Positions 36,992 to 45,438 of a DNA stretch of 64,000 nt are shown one piece after another (the first letter of the stretch is position 1; the number at the start of each line of letters is the position of its first letter). The notes below the pieces were generated by a model. The model was not told the DNA's origin. It saw only the letters and a list, made by a program, of their open reading frames with translations, and did not search any database. A program made the position numbers and the translations under genes. The DNA lies in NCBI GenBank assembly GCA_030447415.1, contig JAUJOZ010000012.1, forward strand, positions 1-64,000, in the 5' to 3' direction. This stretch comes from Thermomicrobiales bacterium. GTDB lineage: Bacteria > Chloroflexota > Chloroflexia > Thermomicrobiales > UBA6265.

Positions 36992-37861
36992 CTAGCCCCT
37001 GGCCCCCAGCCCCGCGGTCGGCGTGCCGGCCGGCACCGCGTCCGCCGGCGGCTCGCTGACGACCGGCGCGTTGTAAGCGACGTAGGTGAGGACGTTAATG
37101 GTGCCGCCGGCCCGCGTCTCGACGGAGCAGACGAGGTCGTCAGGGCCGAGGGCGACGACCACGTCGACCCGCTCACCGGTCTGCGTCGTCGAGGTGGCAC
37201 CGTACCTCTGGCACGTTGTGCCGCCCACGACCACCGGCCCGAGTGGTCGCAGCGCCTGAGCCCGAAGATCGGGCGCGAGCGCGGCGTAGGGCGAGCCGAC
37301 GGGAGCGGCGAGCGCAACGAAGGCGGCGCTGGGCTGCGTCGACCGATCCAGTGCCGCCGGGTCGACCACGACCCACGTCTGGTCGTCGACGTCCGGGCGG
37401 ACGAATCGCGCCAGTGTGCCGCGCACCCAGACCCGGCCGGCGACGGCGATCGCCTCCGACACGACGACGTCGTCGACCCGGGTGACGTGATGGCGGCGGT
37501 CCGGGACGATCCCCTCCTCGGTGGTCCCCGAGACGGCCCCCCGCGCCTCGGCAGTGACGACGCCCGCCGCCGCCGCGGGCGGTGAGGCCGTTATCGGATC
37601 GGCGGCACCGACGGTCTGGACGGCGCGGTAGGTGCGCACCCCCGCCCAGGCGGCGGTCACCCGGTCCGCCAGCTCGCCCCCCGTGCGCGGCGCCCCGGCC
37701 GCCGGGGTGCCGACCGCCGGCGCGCTGGCGGTTTGCGCGGCACCACCGTGCGTCGATCCGACGAGCAGCAGCGTGCAAAGGGCGAGGAGGACCGCTCCCA
37801 CGGCGACCCCTCGCAGGTCTCCTAACCGCGGCGAGGAGCTCGATCGGTGCCAGGCGGCCAT
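36992..37861 (-). CDS. Secreted LolA/LppX-like protein
   Basis: 289 residues from ATG 37861; the ribosome-binding site is weak, so the start is uncertain. Residues about 15-40 form a signal sequence (VAVGAVLLALCTLLLVG), followed by a Thr/Pro/Gly linker. The mature part, with GELADRVTAAWAGVRTYRAV and repeated beta strands around VRGTLARFVRPDVDDQTWVV, resembles LolA/LppX-type lipid-binding half-barrels. No lipobox Cys is evident. The C-terminus (AGLGARG-stop) is encoded by a G-rich repeat. Possible lipid carrier; tentative. Confidence 0.6.
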   Translation of the reverse strand: MAAWHRSSSSPRLGDLRGVAVGAVLLALCTLLLVGSTHGGAAQTASAPAVGTPAAGAPRTGGELADRVTAAWAGVRTYRAVQTVGAADPITASPPAAAAGVVTAEARGAVSGTTEEGIVPDRRHHVTRVDDVVVSEAIAVAGRVWVRGTLARFVRPDVDDQTWVVVDPAALDRSTQPSAAFVALAAPVGSPYAALAPDLRAQALRPLGPVVVGGTTCQRYGATSTTQTGERVDVVVALGPDDLVCSVETRAGGTINVLTYVAYNAPVVSEPPADAVPAGTPTAGLGARG

Positions 37862-38254
37862 TGCGGTTTCGGCTCGTCCGTGGCGAACACGCGTCGTCGT
37901 GTCCCTGAAATGGGGGTCCGGAGGACAAGCCATCGGCAGGGAATCCGACGAAGGCATCCGCACCCCGAACGCGCTCTTGACCAACCCTCGCCTCCCCCGT
38001 TCGCCCCCGCGCGTCCGTGCTGAGGCTGCCGATCAAGGGTAGCAGAGCGGGGAGATTCCTCCCTCGAACGACCTCACACCGGTCCCGCTCCGGCGTTCTA
38101 CTAACAGAACCCGTTACGCGATCGGAACGCCGGCTCGACCGCGGCGGACGGGCGGAAGCAGCACAGAGGTTCGCCAACCACCCGGCGGCACGGGTCCGCT
38201 CGGATGGAGATCGGACCGGGTCACCGCGCACGGCAAGCGGACAGGAGCACTCCC
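37862..38254. other. Divergent intergenic region
   Basis: 393 bases between divergent genes. No tRNA, hairpin or convincing gene seen. Promoters for both sides are expected here. Confidence 0.4.
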
Positions 38255-38455
38255 ATGACCATCCCCTTCGGACGCCGCCGGCTCGTCGTCTCCTTGGTCG
38301 CCTCGCCGACCGCTTCGCCGGCGCTCGATGTCCCCGATGCCCTCGGCGCCACCGACGCCGAGCTGGCCCACCTCAACCGCGAGTACCACGCGGCCGCGGA
38401 GCGCGGTCGTTGGGAGGCGATGACCCTGATGTACGGCGGCCAGCGCCGCATCTAG
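38255..38455 (+). CDS. Small hypothetical protein (66 residues)
   Basis: ATG 38255 follows CAGGAG at 7-base spacing. MTIPFGRRRLVVSLVASPTA opens the protein; the rest is a charged helix (DAELAHLNREYHAAAERGRW). No family recognised. It is the first of two small plus-strand frames that end at a strong terminator, which supports expression. Confidence 0.45.
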   Translation: MTIPFGRRRLVVSLVASPTASPALDVPDALGATDAELAHLNREYHAAAERGRWEAMTLMYGGQRRI

Positions 38456-38547
38456 GCCAACCTCCTCGCTTGCCCTGTTTCCATCCCACCCGTCCTCCGG
38501 CGTCCCGACCGATGGTTGGGACGCCGGTCGGACAGAAAGGCCGATCC

Positions 38548-38670
38548 ATGGACGGCACGCTCCTTGGCCTCGTCCTGAGTCTCCTTGGGCTCGTCGCGCT
38601 CGACCTCGCCGCCCTTCGCTGGGGCCACGACTCCCGCCCCGTCCTCCGAGAGCGGCGCGACTGGTGGTAG
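38548..38670 (+). CDS. Single-helix small membrane protein (40 residues)
   Basis: ATG 38548 follows AGAAAGG. One hydrophobic helix (LLGLVLSLLGLVALDLAALR) is followed by a charged tail ending RERRDWW. It lies 92 bases after the 66-residue frame and 33 bases before an intrinsic-terminator-like hairpin, so it is probably the last gene of a short unit. Function unknown. Confidence 0.5.
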   Translation: MDGTLLGLVLSLLGLVALDLAALRWGHDSRPVLRERRDWW

Positions 38671-38703
38671 CGCCGCCGACCGCTCCACAGGTCCCGCAAC
38701 GCC

Positions 38704-38740
38704 GACGCGGCCGCCCCAAAATCGGGGCGGCCGCGTCGTT
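38704..38740 (+). terminator. Strong intrinsic terminator hairpin
   Basis: GACGCGGCCGCCCC, loop AAAATC, GGGGCGGCCGCGTC (perfect 14-bp stem), followed by GTTTG. It lies between two small plus-strand genes and a convergent secreted-protein gene and could terminate both. Confidence 0.75.
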
Positions 38741-38780
38741 TGCTGCGCTTGACCAGGGCCGGTCGTCCCGGACTGCCGGG

Positions 38781-39356
38781 CTACGGCGTCGGCGTGGCGG
38801 CCCCCGGGGTCGGGGTGGTGGCGCCGCCCTCACCGGTCATGCCGCTGGCGAGGTACACGGTGACGTTGGCGTTGTCTCCGTCCGCCTCCAAGATCGCGAT
38901 CCCGCCGAAGCCGGAGTTGTTCAGCGGCTTGACGCTGACGATCAGCCGGTCGTCGATGACGTAGCCGCCGAGGTCGGCACAGGCGATGTAGTTGTCGATG
39001 TTCTGCTCGCTCTCGTGGATGTTGATAGCATGCGAGGTGGCGAGGAGGTCGTCCACCGAGATCTCGACGCCCTCGGTGCGGCTCACCTGGACCGGGTCGC
39101 TCTCGGTCGTGCCTCGGAACTGGTCGGCGGCCGGCGTCTCACCGTCTTCGTTCGTCTGTGGCCCCACCGGCGACAGCGGTTGCAGAACCGCCGGATCGAG
39201 CTCGGCGCAGGTACCGTTGTGGATGTGGATCGGATGAGCACCCGGCGGTGTCTCGGCGTCCTGGGCTCCCGCCGCAGTCACGCCGACCGCGAGCAGCGCC
39301 ACGAGCAGCGCCCCACCGACCAACCGCGATTGCATTCGCCGAACCGCGTGCGTCAC
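38781..39356 (-). CDS. Secreted hypothetical protein with HIHNGTC motif
   Basis: 191 residues. GGAGGAGG lies 7 bases before GTG 39356, so this start is preferred to ATG 39335. Signal peptide: VRRMQSRLVGGALLVALLAV ending near AGAQ. The mature domain opens HPIHIHNGTCAELDPAVLQP, contains DLLATSHAINIHESEQNIDN, YIACADLGGYV and NNSGFGGIAILEADGDNANV, and ends in a Thr/Pro tail. Related secreted proteins occur in Thermomicrobia. The His-rich strand and two Cys suggest a copper-type or CHRD-like beta sandwich, but this is a guess. Confidence 0.65.
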   Translation of the reverse strand: MTHAVRRMQSRLVGGALLVALLAVGVTAAGAQDAETPPGAHPIHIHNGTCAELDPAVLQPLSPVGPQTNEDGETPAADQFRGTTESDPVQVSRTEGVEISVDDLLATSHAINIHESEQNIDNYIACADLGGYVIDDRLIVSVKPLNNSGFGGIAILEADGDNANVTVYLASGMTGEGGATTPTPGAATPTP

Positions 39357-39685
39357 TGCCTTGCCTCCTCCACCACCTGAGACGACCAATCCTCCGGCCC
39401 GGCCACAGACGGCCGCGCCCATGTTCCGTGCCAGGGACTGTCGCCGGAAGTGGTCTCCCTCCTCCGCCAACGCCGAGCCGCCGACCGGCCGCCCGTCTGA
39501 TGTCCCGGTGTCGGCGGCGAAGGGGCACGTTCTGTGCCACGGCAGGAGGGCGAAGAGGCAAGGGCCACAGGCGACCGGTGCCGGCACCGGCCGAACGCGA
39601 CCTCAAGGGAGACACGCCAAGGGCCGGAAGGCAGCCCCCACCCCCCGAATCGTCGATTCCAGCCTGGTCCCTTGCCCCTTCACCC
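39357..39685. other. Intergenic region
   Basis: 329 bases between the secreted protein start and the parB stop. Only a short inverted repeat GAATC-GTC-GATTC near 39650 is visible. It should hold the promoter of the secreted-protein gene. Confidence 0.4.
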
Positions 39686-40759
39686 TCAGTTGCCGAGGAC
39701 AGCGTCGAGCGCGCCGCAGAGGGCGGCGAGTGGGGCGTAAGCCGCACCGCCGGGGCGGAGGTCGGCCGCCGGGGCGCGGACCAGGGTGCGGGCCAGGGCG
39801 AGAACCTCGTCGCGAAGGCGCGCCGCGTCGTAGGCGGGGGCGCCGGCGGCGTCTGCCGCACGGGCGAGGGCGGCGCGCTCGGCCCGGTCCCCACCGGCCG
39901 CGGCGGCGAGGGCGGTGAGGAGGGCGGCGACCTCGTCCTGCCGAGACGGCGGCGGCTCCTTGGGCACGGGGGACGCCACCCGCAGCTCCGCGAGGACCGC
40001 CGCGGCGGCCGCCGGGTCGTCCGGGATGCGAACGGCGCGCAGGGCGCGGGCCAGCCGCATCGCTTCCTCGGCCGGCAGGTCGTCGGCGACGATGGCCGCG
40101 CGCAGCGCCTCCTGGTGGCCCGGCGGCAACCCCTGCAGGGCACGGCTCTGCTTCTCGCTGAGGCGTCCCTCGCGGATGTCGGCCCGCGCCGCGTCCGGCA
40201 GCTTCTCCGTGCCGAGCAGTTGGAAGAGGCGGCTGCGGCGGATGCCGACCGTCTCGGCCACCTGTTCCCACGGCGCGTCCCCGAGCTGGATCTTCAACGC
40301 CCGCAAGGCGGCGGCGCGGTCGACCGCGTTGAGATCGTCGCGGACGATGTTCTCCATCAGCTGCTGGATCAGCCGCCGCTCTTCCGGCACGTCGCGGACG
40401 ATGGCGGGGATCGTCTCTCGCTCGGCCAGGCGGGAGGCGCGCCACCGGCGCTCGCCGTGCACGACGACGTAGACGTCGCGCCCGGCGTCGTAGCGGACGG
40501 CGATCGGCTGGAGGACCCCCTCGCGGCGGATGCTGGCGGCGAGCTCGGCCAGCTTGGTCGGATCGAAGGAGCGCCGCGGCTGATCCGGGTCGGGCTCGAT
40601 ACGGTCCAGCCGGATCTCCTTGGCGGTCACCAGGTCGGTCACCCCAACCGCCTGGGGTCGGTGGTCGGCGAAGAGGGCGTCGACGGTGAAGCGGCGGCGG
40701 GCCTTGGCCCCCGATGAGGCGGCCGTGTCGGCCGGGGCGGTGGCGCTGGGACTAGACAT
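39686..40759 (-). CDS. parB: ParB family chromosome/plasmid partitioning protein
   Basis: 357 residues. ParB/Srx nuclease-like CTPase domain at about 40-130 (LDRIEPDPDQPRRSFDPTKL, VHGERRWRASRL), box ENIVRDDLNAVDRAAALRAL, then a helix-turn-helix (WEQVAETVGIRRSRLFQLLG) for parS binding and a long Ala-rich C-terminal helix. ATG 40759 lies 8 bases inside the parA gene and GGAGAGGG precedes it. It loads on parS DNA and works with ParA. No canonical parS palindrome was found by eye here. Confidence 0.88.
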   Translation of the reverse strand: MSSPSATAPADTAASSGAKARRRFTVDALFADHRPQAVGVTDLVTAKEIRLDRIEPDPDQPRRSFDPTKLAELAASIRREGVLQPIAVRYDAGRDVYVVVHGERRWRASRLAERETIPAIVRDVPEERRLIQQLMENIVRDDLNAVDRAAALRALKIQLGDAPWEQVAETVGIRRSRLFQLLGTEKLPDAARADIREGRLSEKQSRALQGLPPGHQEALRAAIVADDLPAEEAMRLARALRAVRIPDDPAAAAAVLAELRVASPVPKEPPPSRQDEVAALLTALAAAAGGDRAERAALARAADAAGAPAYDAARLRDEVLALARTLVRAPAADLRPGGAAYAPLAALCGALDAVLGN

Positions 40760-41579
40760 GGAGCGATACCCTCTCCTGGCCGGCGGCGACCGGATCGGCG
40801 TGGCCGTTCGCCGAGGACCCATGGGCCTCCAGCCAGGCCCCCACCTCCCGGTAGGCGGCGGCGACGGCCGAGCGCGGCATGTACTGAAGAATGCTGGTTC
40901 GCTCCGCCGCCGACTCGGCGCTCTTGACCGAGAGCGGCACGGCCGGCAGACGGGCAAGGTCCGGGAACTCTTCGGCGAGCGTCGCCAGCATGTCGGCCGC
41001 CAGGCGGGATGAGTGGTGAACCTTGGTCGGCAAGAAGCCGAGCACGCGCAGCCTAGGGTTGAGGCGACGAATGCGCCCGATCGTCTCGAAGAGCCGGCGC
41101 AGGACCATCAGCGACAGCGGGTGCGGTTCGATCGGGATGACCAGCTCACCGGCGGCGACCAGGATGTTCACCGAGAGGACGTTGAGCGCCGGGGGCGAGT
41201 CGATCAGGACATAGTCATAGGGCGAGAGGTCGGCGGACCGCAGCCGGTAGTCGAGCTGCCGCTCGCGCTCCAGCACGTTGAGCAACTCCAGCTCGGCGGC
41301 CGCGAGGTCCGGATGGGAGGGGACGAGGGTGACGCCGGGGATCGCGGTCGGGGTGGCGACGGCGGCGAGGCCGAGTCCGTCGTCGAGGAGCAGGTCGTAG
41401 ACGGAGGCGTCCAAGCCGGCAACATCGACCCCGGTTGCCATCGTCAGGCTGGCCTGAGGGTCGAGGTCCATCGCCAGCACGCGGCGGCCCCGCTCGGCCA
41501 GCGCTGCGGCGACGTTGAGGGTGCTGGTCGTCTTGGCGGTACCGCCCTTCTGGTTGAAGAAGGCAACGATGCGGGCCAT
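40752..41579 (-). CDS. parA: ParA family ATPase
   Basis: 275 residues. Deviant Walker A KGGTAKTT (K11 and K16; the usual KGGVGKT has Ala instead of the second Gly), MDLDPQAS, Walker B YDYVLIDSPP and FLPTKVHHSSRLAADML. AGGGGGA is 8 bases before ATG 41579; another ATG lies 6 bases upstream. It overlaps parB, forming the usual parAB pair that segregates replicons or chromosome origins. Confidence 0.9.
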   Translation of the reverse strand: MARIVAFFNQKGGTAKTTSTLNVAAALAERGRRVLAMDLDPQASLTMATGVDVAGLDASVYDLLLDDGLGLAAVATPTAIPGVTLVPSHPDLAAAELELLNVLERERQLDYRLRSADLSPYDYVLIDSPPALNVLSVNILVAAGELVIPIEPHPLSLMVLRRLFETIGRIRRLNPRLRVLGFLPTKVHHSSRLAADMLATLAEEFPDLARLPAVPLSVKSAESAAERTSILQYMPRSAVAAAYREVGAWLEAHGSSANGHADPVAAGQERVSLHV

Positions 41580-41834
41580 GGGCATGGTCCCCCTGGTCCC
41601 CCGCGACGGGGCCGGACGGTGCGCGACCGGGGACGGCGTGGATGTGTACGTACGGCTCCTCCGAGCATACCACGCCCAGTGACCGGCAGGCAAGACGCGA
41701 CAGGTGCGCGAAGCGCGGGGCGCGCTCCGGCCGCGTGCCGACGGATGCGCTAGCTGAGTGGGAGCCGGTGCCGATCCGGTGCGGCGGGAGAGGCGCAGCG
41801 AAGGGATAGAACCGTTGTGACACTGCGTCCGTCA

Positions 41835-42968
41835 TCACCCCGCCGCTTCCCAGCGGCGGAGGGCGCGGACGAGACAGTAGGCGGTGAGCGGAGGAATCCC
41901 ATTCCAGCCGAGCGCGTCGGCGTAGACCCGGCCCTCGTGGGCGGTCTTGATCGGAGCGAGGCGCAGCGCGAGGTCGAAGGCGCGCTCCCGCTCCGCGGCC
42001 GTCCCCCAGGGCAGGGCGTCGAGGTACGCCCGGCGGACGGCGTGCTCCGCCGCGCCGAGGGGGGCGCCGTTCGCGTCCGGCCGCTGCCAGGGGTCGGCGC
42101 CGTCATCCGGATCCCGCACCCGGGCGTCCATGAGCAGGCGGTCGAGCGAGAAGAAGGGACAGCTCAGGACCGCCTCCTCCCAGTCCAAGATCAGGACGCC
42201 CCCGTCAGGACGCAGCACCGCGTTCTCCGTGTGCAAGTCGACGTGGTCAACCGTCTCCGGCCAGGAGCCGGCCGCGAGTTCCTCCGTCCAGGCTACGACC
42301 GCATCGCGGTGAGCCTCGATCCGGGTGAGGAGGTCGGCCGGCACGCCGAACCGCCGCGCCATCCGCCCGCCGTCCGCCTCCCAGGCGAGGAGGAGGCGGT
42401 CCCGCACGTCGCGGACGACCTCGTCCAGGAGGGCGGGGACTTGCCGCACGGACGACCGGGTAAGGCCCGCCATTTCGGCCGCCGGCAGGGTCGCGACCGC
42501 GACCTGGACGCGCGCGAGCGTCCGGGCCAGAGCGAGCAAGGGCTCCAGACCGCCCGTGGCCTCGACCGTCGGATCGGCAAACGGGCGAAAGAGCATCCAC
42601 GCCCGGTCCCCACTGCGCTCCCAGGCGAGCAGTTCCGGCACTGCCTCCGGGACGTGGCGCGCGAGCAGCGCGTAGACCCGTGGGGCGCCGGCGAACAGGG
42701 AGAGGTGCGTGGCCTTGAAGACGACCTCCGCGGGCTCGGTCCCTCCTACCCCTCCCGCCGCACGGACGGCGAAGCGGGCGGTAACGCCCCACGGCTTGGC
42801 ACGGTGCACCCAGGTCGGTCCCGCGACCGCCGGGCGTCCAGGGAGCGCCGAGCGGATCCAGTGACGAGCCCTGGCGGCGCTCAGGAGGTCGTCCGGCCAG
42901 GCCGGTTCAGGTTCGGTCTCGAATTCGGAAGCAATCGCGAGGGCCGGTTCATCCGCCGGCGTGCCCAT
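41835..42968 (-). CDS. Aminoglycoside phosphotransferase-fold kinase
   Basis: 377 residues. C-terminal kinase lobe: catalytic loop HVDLHTENAVLRPDG (D244, N249) and metal site LILDWEEAVLSCPF (D262). The N-lobe Lys is in AEVVFKATHLS. GGAGGGGGA precedes ATG 42968. APH-fold proteins phosphorylate aminoglycosides, homoserine, choline and other small molecules; nothing here fixes the substrate. It is separated by over 250 bases from parA. Confidence 0.8.
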   Translation of the reverse strand: MGTPADEPALAIASEFETEPEPAWPDDLLSAARARHWIRSALPGRPAVAGPTWVHRAKPWGVTARFAVRAAGGVGGTEPAEVVFKATHLSLFAGAPRVYALLARHVPEAVPELLAWERSGDRAWMLFRPFADPTVEATGGLEPLLALARTLARVQVAVATLPAAEMAGLTRSSVRQVPALLDEVVRDVRDRLLLAWEADGGRMARRFGVPADLLTRIEAHRDAVVAWTEELAAGSWPETVDHVDLHTENAVLRPDGGVLILDWEEAVLSCPFFSLDRLLMDARVRDPDDGADPWQRPDANGAPLGAAEHAVRRAYLDALPWGTAAERERAFDLALRLAPIKTAHEGRVYADALGWNGIPPLTAYCLVRALRRWEAAG

Positions 42969-43201
42969 GCCTGTCCCCCTCCGACGATGGGTCGATGTGG
43001 CGATGCCGCGGCGGGCGGGTCCGGGGCGGTGGAGACTTGCTGCCCGCGCGGGCGATCTCCTGCGGGCGAGAAGCGGCTTGCCCTGTCCGGCTGGTGTCCG
43101 AGGGCGGCGCGCCGACTTCGCTCGTCGAGCGGCTTCCATTCGCGGTGCGAGCGGCACCGCGTGGGTGTCACCCTGGGCGCCGATGATGCCGCGGGGGTGG
43201 C

Positions 43202-44065
43202 CTACGAACCGGGGTGGTCAACTCCAGCCAAAAAGTCCAGGACGGCAGGAGTGAACGCATCCGGCCGCTCCATGTTGACCATGTGCGCCGCGCCCGGGAC
43301 GACGATCTTGCGGGCGCCGGGGATGCCGACCGCCATGGTGTCGACCGCGGCAAGCGTGTTTGGCTGGTCCTGGTCCCCGACGATCAGCAGGGTCGGGACG
43401 TGGACCTCCCCGAGCCAGTCGACCGCCGGCGGGTCGAGCCGTTGCGGCTCGGCCATATCGGGGACGGCGAAGAGGGCCGCATCCATCTCCCGCACCCGCT
43501 CCCGGACCGCTCGGTCCACCTGCTCAGGCGTCCGGTTGGGGCCGTCGACCCACATCCGCAGCTCCAGCTCGACCGCGCCTGCCACGTCGCCCGCCTCAAG
43601 CGCGGCGCCGACCGCCTCCCAGCCGCGGACGAGCTCGGGCGACGGCTAGTACCCGCTCGGGCTGGACCCGGCGATGACGAGGCTGGAAATGAGGTCTGGG
43701 CGCTCCAGCGCCGCGTCGAGGGCGACCGTGCCGCCCATCGAGAGGCCGACGAGGTGGGCGCGCTCCACGTCGAGGGCGGCGAGGAGGCCGACCAAGTCAG
43801 CGCGCGGGGAGTACGGGCCGACCGCCGGGCTCGACCGCCCGAAGCCCCGGGCGTCGTAGCGGATCACCCGGTAACGATCGGCGAACGGCGCCATCTGCTC
43901 GTCCCACATCCGCATGTCGGCGATGCCGGCATGGAGGAGGACGAGCGGGTGGCCGGTGCCGGCCATCTCGTAGGCGAGTTGCGTGCCGTCCACCTCGACC
44001 ACGCCCGCGTCGCGATCGCGTCGGTCAGTGTCCCGGGCCGTGCCGGTGTCCGTATGCATGCTCAC
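43202..44065 (-). pseudogene. Alpha/beta hydrolase interrupted by an in-frame TAG
   Basis: Read through, 287 residues of an alpha/beta hydrolase: oxyanion region LVLLHAGIADMRMWDEQM, nucleophile elbow GLSMGG, then the Asp strand LLIVGDQDQPNTL and the catalytic His GAAHMVNMERPDAF. A TAG (43646-43648, codon 140) sits between SSPSGY and PSPELVRGWEAV in the same frame, where relatives usually have a non-stop residue such as Glu. Without readthrough the product would lose the Asp and His. GTG 44065 is favoured over ATG 44059; GAGGAG lies upstream. Confidence 0.85.
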
Positions 44066-44260
44066 CGTGGCGCATCACTCCTCGCGTTGCGCTGCGCGGG
44101 ACGAGTCGACCGTCCCGCGACGCGCGCCGGCCCGTGGGGTGACCGGCGCGCGCCTGCGGCGGGGAGGGGGAACGGATCGCCGTGGGGCGTCGATCCCGGC
44201 GCGGTCTCCCCGAGGATCGCGCCGGGCGGTTGGGACTGGTTCAGGCCGCCCACCGCCGCC

Positions 44261-44539
44261 CTAGCGGGCGATGCGAAGGGCGCCGCCAATGGCCGAGGCC
44301 GTGTCAAGATCGAGCTCCGACATCGCCTCGCGCCGCTGAGCGCCCTGCAGGCGCTCACCGGCCCGGACCAGCGCGGTGCCGGCGTACCGCCGCAGCACGG
44401 CGATCGGCGTCCGGGTCCCGACGGGGCGCCGCGTGGCGGTGGCTTGGGCGACGGCCCGCGCGTACTCGGCCTCGGCCAGCAGCTCCCGGCGGCGGGCGTT
44501 GGCGCGCAGGTAGGTCAGGTTCAGGTCTGCCGCGTTCAT
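44261..44539 (-). CDS. Small hypothetical protein (92 residues)
   Basis: ATG 44539 (MNAADLNLTYLRANARRREL) is preceded by GGAG. The protein is a basic helix-rich polypeptide (EYARAVAQATATRRPVGTRT) ending DTASAIGGALRIAR. The frame stays open upstream to ATG 44806, which follows an excellent GGGGAGGTGACGCG, so a 181-residue form is possible, but codons 44540-44640 have CGA/CCA-rich non-coding character. No family recognised. Confidence 0.5.
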   Translation of the reverse strand: MNAADLNLTYLRANARRRELLAEAEYARAVAQATATRRPVGTRTPIAVLRRYAGTALVRAGERLQGAQRREAMSELDLDTASAIGGALRIAR

Positions 44540-44923
44540 GGTGGGTCGCTCCGTCGTACGGTATCGGTCGATTGGGGTTGGGACTCGGTTGCCCGAGAGC
44601 GGTCGTGGATGCATGGGTCGTTGCTCCATCGCGTGGGCGGGCCGACCGGCCCGCCTGAGGGTCGTCGTGGTGATCGCGACGCGCTGGCCGTCCGCGACCG
44701 GTGCTCCGTCGGTCATGAAGCTCATGGTGTGGGCCACTCCTTCGCCGAGCATCCGTTCGGTCGTCAGGGCCGGGTTGACCCGGCCGTCGTCGTTGCCTGC
44801 ATGCATCGCGTCACCTCCCCTCGTGGCACCCTCTCCGGGACATCCCTGCCGCTCAATCCCGATTCGCCGCACCCGCTGCCCTGCCGGCGTTGGGCATCGC
44901 GCGAGACGACCTGCGAGGAGACA

Positions 44924-44953
44924 CAAAAATCCCGGGTCGATGGCCGACCCGGG
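44924..44953 (-). terminator. Intrinsic terminator of the small-peptide unit
   Basis: Read on the minus strand: CCCGGGTCG, loop GCCAT, CGACCCGGG, then ATTTTTG. A 9-bp stem followed by a U-tract, 36 bases after the stop of the 29-residue peptide frame. Confidence 0.8.
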
Positions 44954-44988
44954 TGAGCGCTGCGCTTCGTCGTGGACGCTTCGAGGCG

Positions 44989-45078
44989 TCACCTCCGACG
45001 GACGAGCTCCTCCCGCGGGCAGGCCGGGACGGCGTTAGTGCTACCGCAGTTAATGCGGTGGTCGATCAACATGACCAT
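44989..45078 (-). CDS. 29-residue peptide gene with its own promoter and terminator
   Basis: ATG 45078 follows AAAGGAGGGGCGACG, the strongest ribosome-binding site in the window. The peptide begins MVMLIDHRINCGSTNAVPAC and ends in REELVRRR, with two Cys. An in-frame ATG 14 codons upstream could give 43 residues. A TTGACA/TAGATA promoter lies 180 bases upstream and an intrinsic terminator 36 bases downstream. The frame is isolated from any neighbour. It could be a signalling, regulatory or toxin-like small peptide; function unknown. Confidence 0.55.
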   Translation of the reverse strand: MVMLIDHRINCGSTNAVPACPREELVRRR

Positions 45079-45253
45079 CGTCGCCCCTCCTTTCCACTCG
45101 GTGTGTGCGCGCATCGCCATTGGTGGTTCCTGGTGCTGTCGCTCGGCGTTCGGCCGCCCGTTGCCAACTGCTCGTCGGCCGCGCCCCGCCCGGGCGCTTG
45201 TGAGAGGCGGCCTCGCGAGAGGCCAGCCGCCGACGGCACCCGCCGTCGGGCAG
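45079..45253 (-). promoter_or_regulatory. Structured leader RNA of the small-peptide gene
   Basis: Between the predicted transcription start (about 45253) and the peptide start. Two perfect hairpins occur early: CCGACGGC-ACCC-GCCGTCGG (45230-45249) and GGCCTC-GCGA-GAGGCC (45209-45224). About 120 further bases separate them from the ribosome-binding site. It may be a regulatory leader or a small RNA; no known riboswitch class is recognised. Confidence 0.45.
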
Positions 45254-45260
45254 CCCTCTG

Positions 45261-45289
45261 TATCTATCATGCCGTTGCCGACGTGTCAA
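45261..45289 (-). promoter_or_regulatory. Consensus sigma-70-type promoter
   Basis: Minus strand TTGACA (45284-45289), exact 17-base spacer, TAGATA (45261-45266). Near-consensus promoters are rare in such GC-rich DNA. It points into the structured leader and the 29-residue peptide gene. Confidence 0.7.
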
Positions 45290-45438
45290 TAGGTTCGGCG
45301 GCCACACACCGAAAAATGCTTCGTTCAGCGTCATCACGAGCTCGCGGAAGCGGCTCGGTACTCCACTAACCCGCGAAAACGTTTGACAGATGTCGACCGG
45401 TTGGACCTTCCTCGGCCTGCCGCCAGTCCACTGTCGGG
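45290..45438. other. Interval between the peptide-unit promoter and the YfhO gene
   Basis: 149 bases, relatively A/T-rich for the window, with no gene seen. Together with the leader and promoter it makes up the 360-base gap from 45079 to 45438. Confidence 0.4.

Noticed and set aside
37930..38020. Possible tRNA in the gap upstream of the small-protein genes (reading frame with EGIRTPN-like sequence)
   Set aside because: No consistent acceptor, anticodon and T-arm pairing with a GTTC-type T loop could be folded on either strand.
41640..41680. parS-like site near parA
   Set aside because: No GTTTCACGTGAAAC-like palindrome is present; only partial matches that could be chance.
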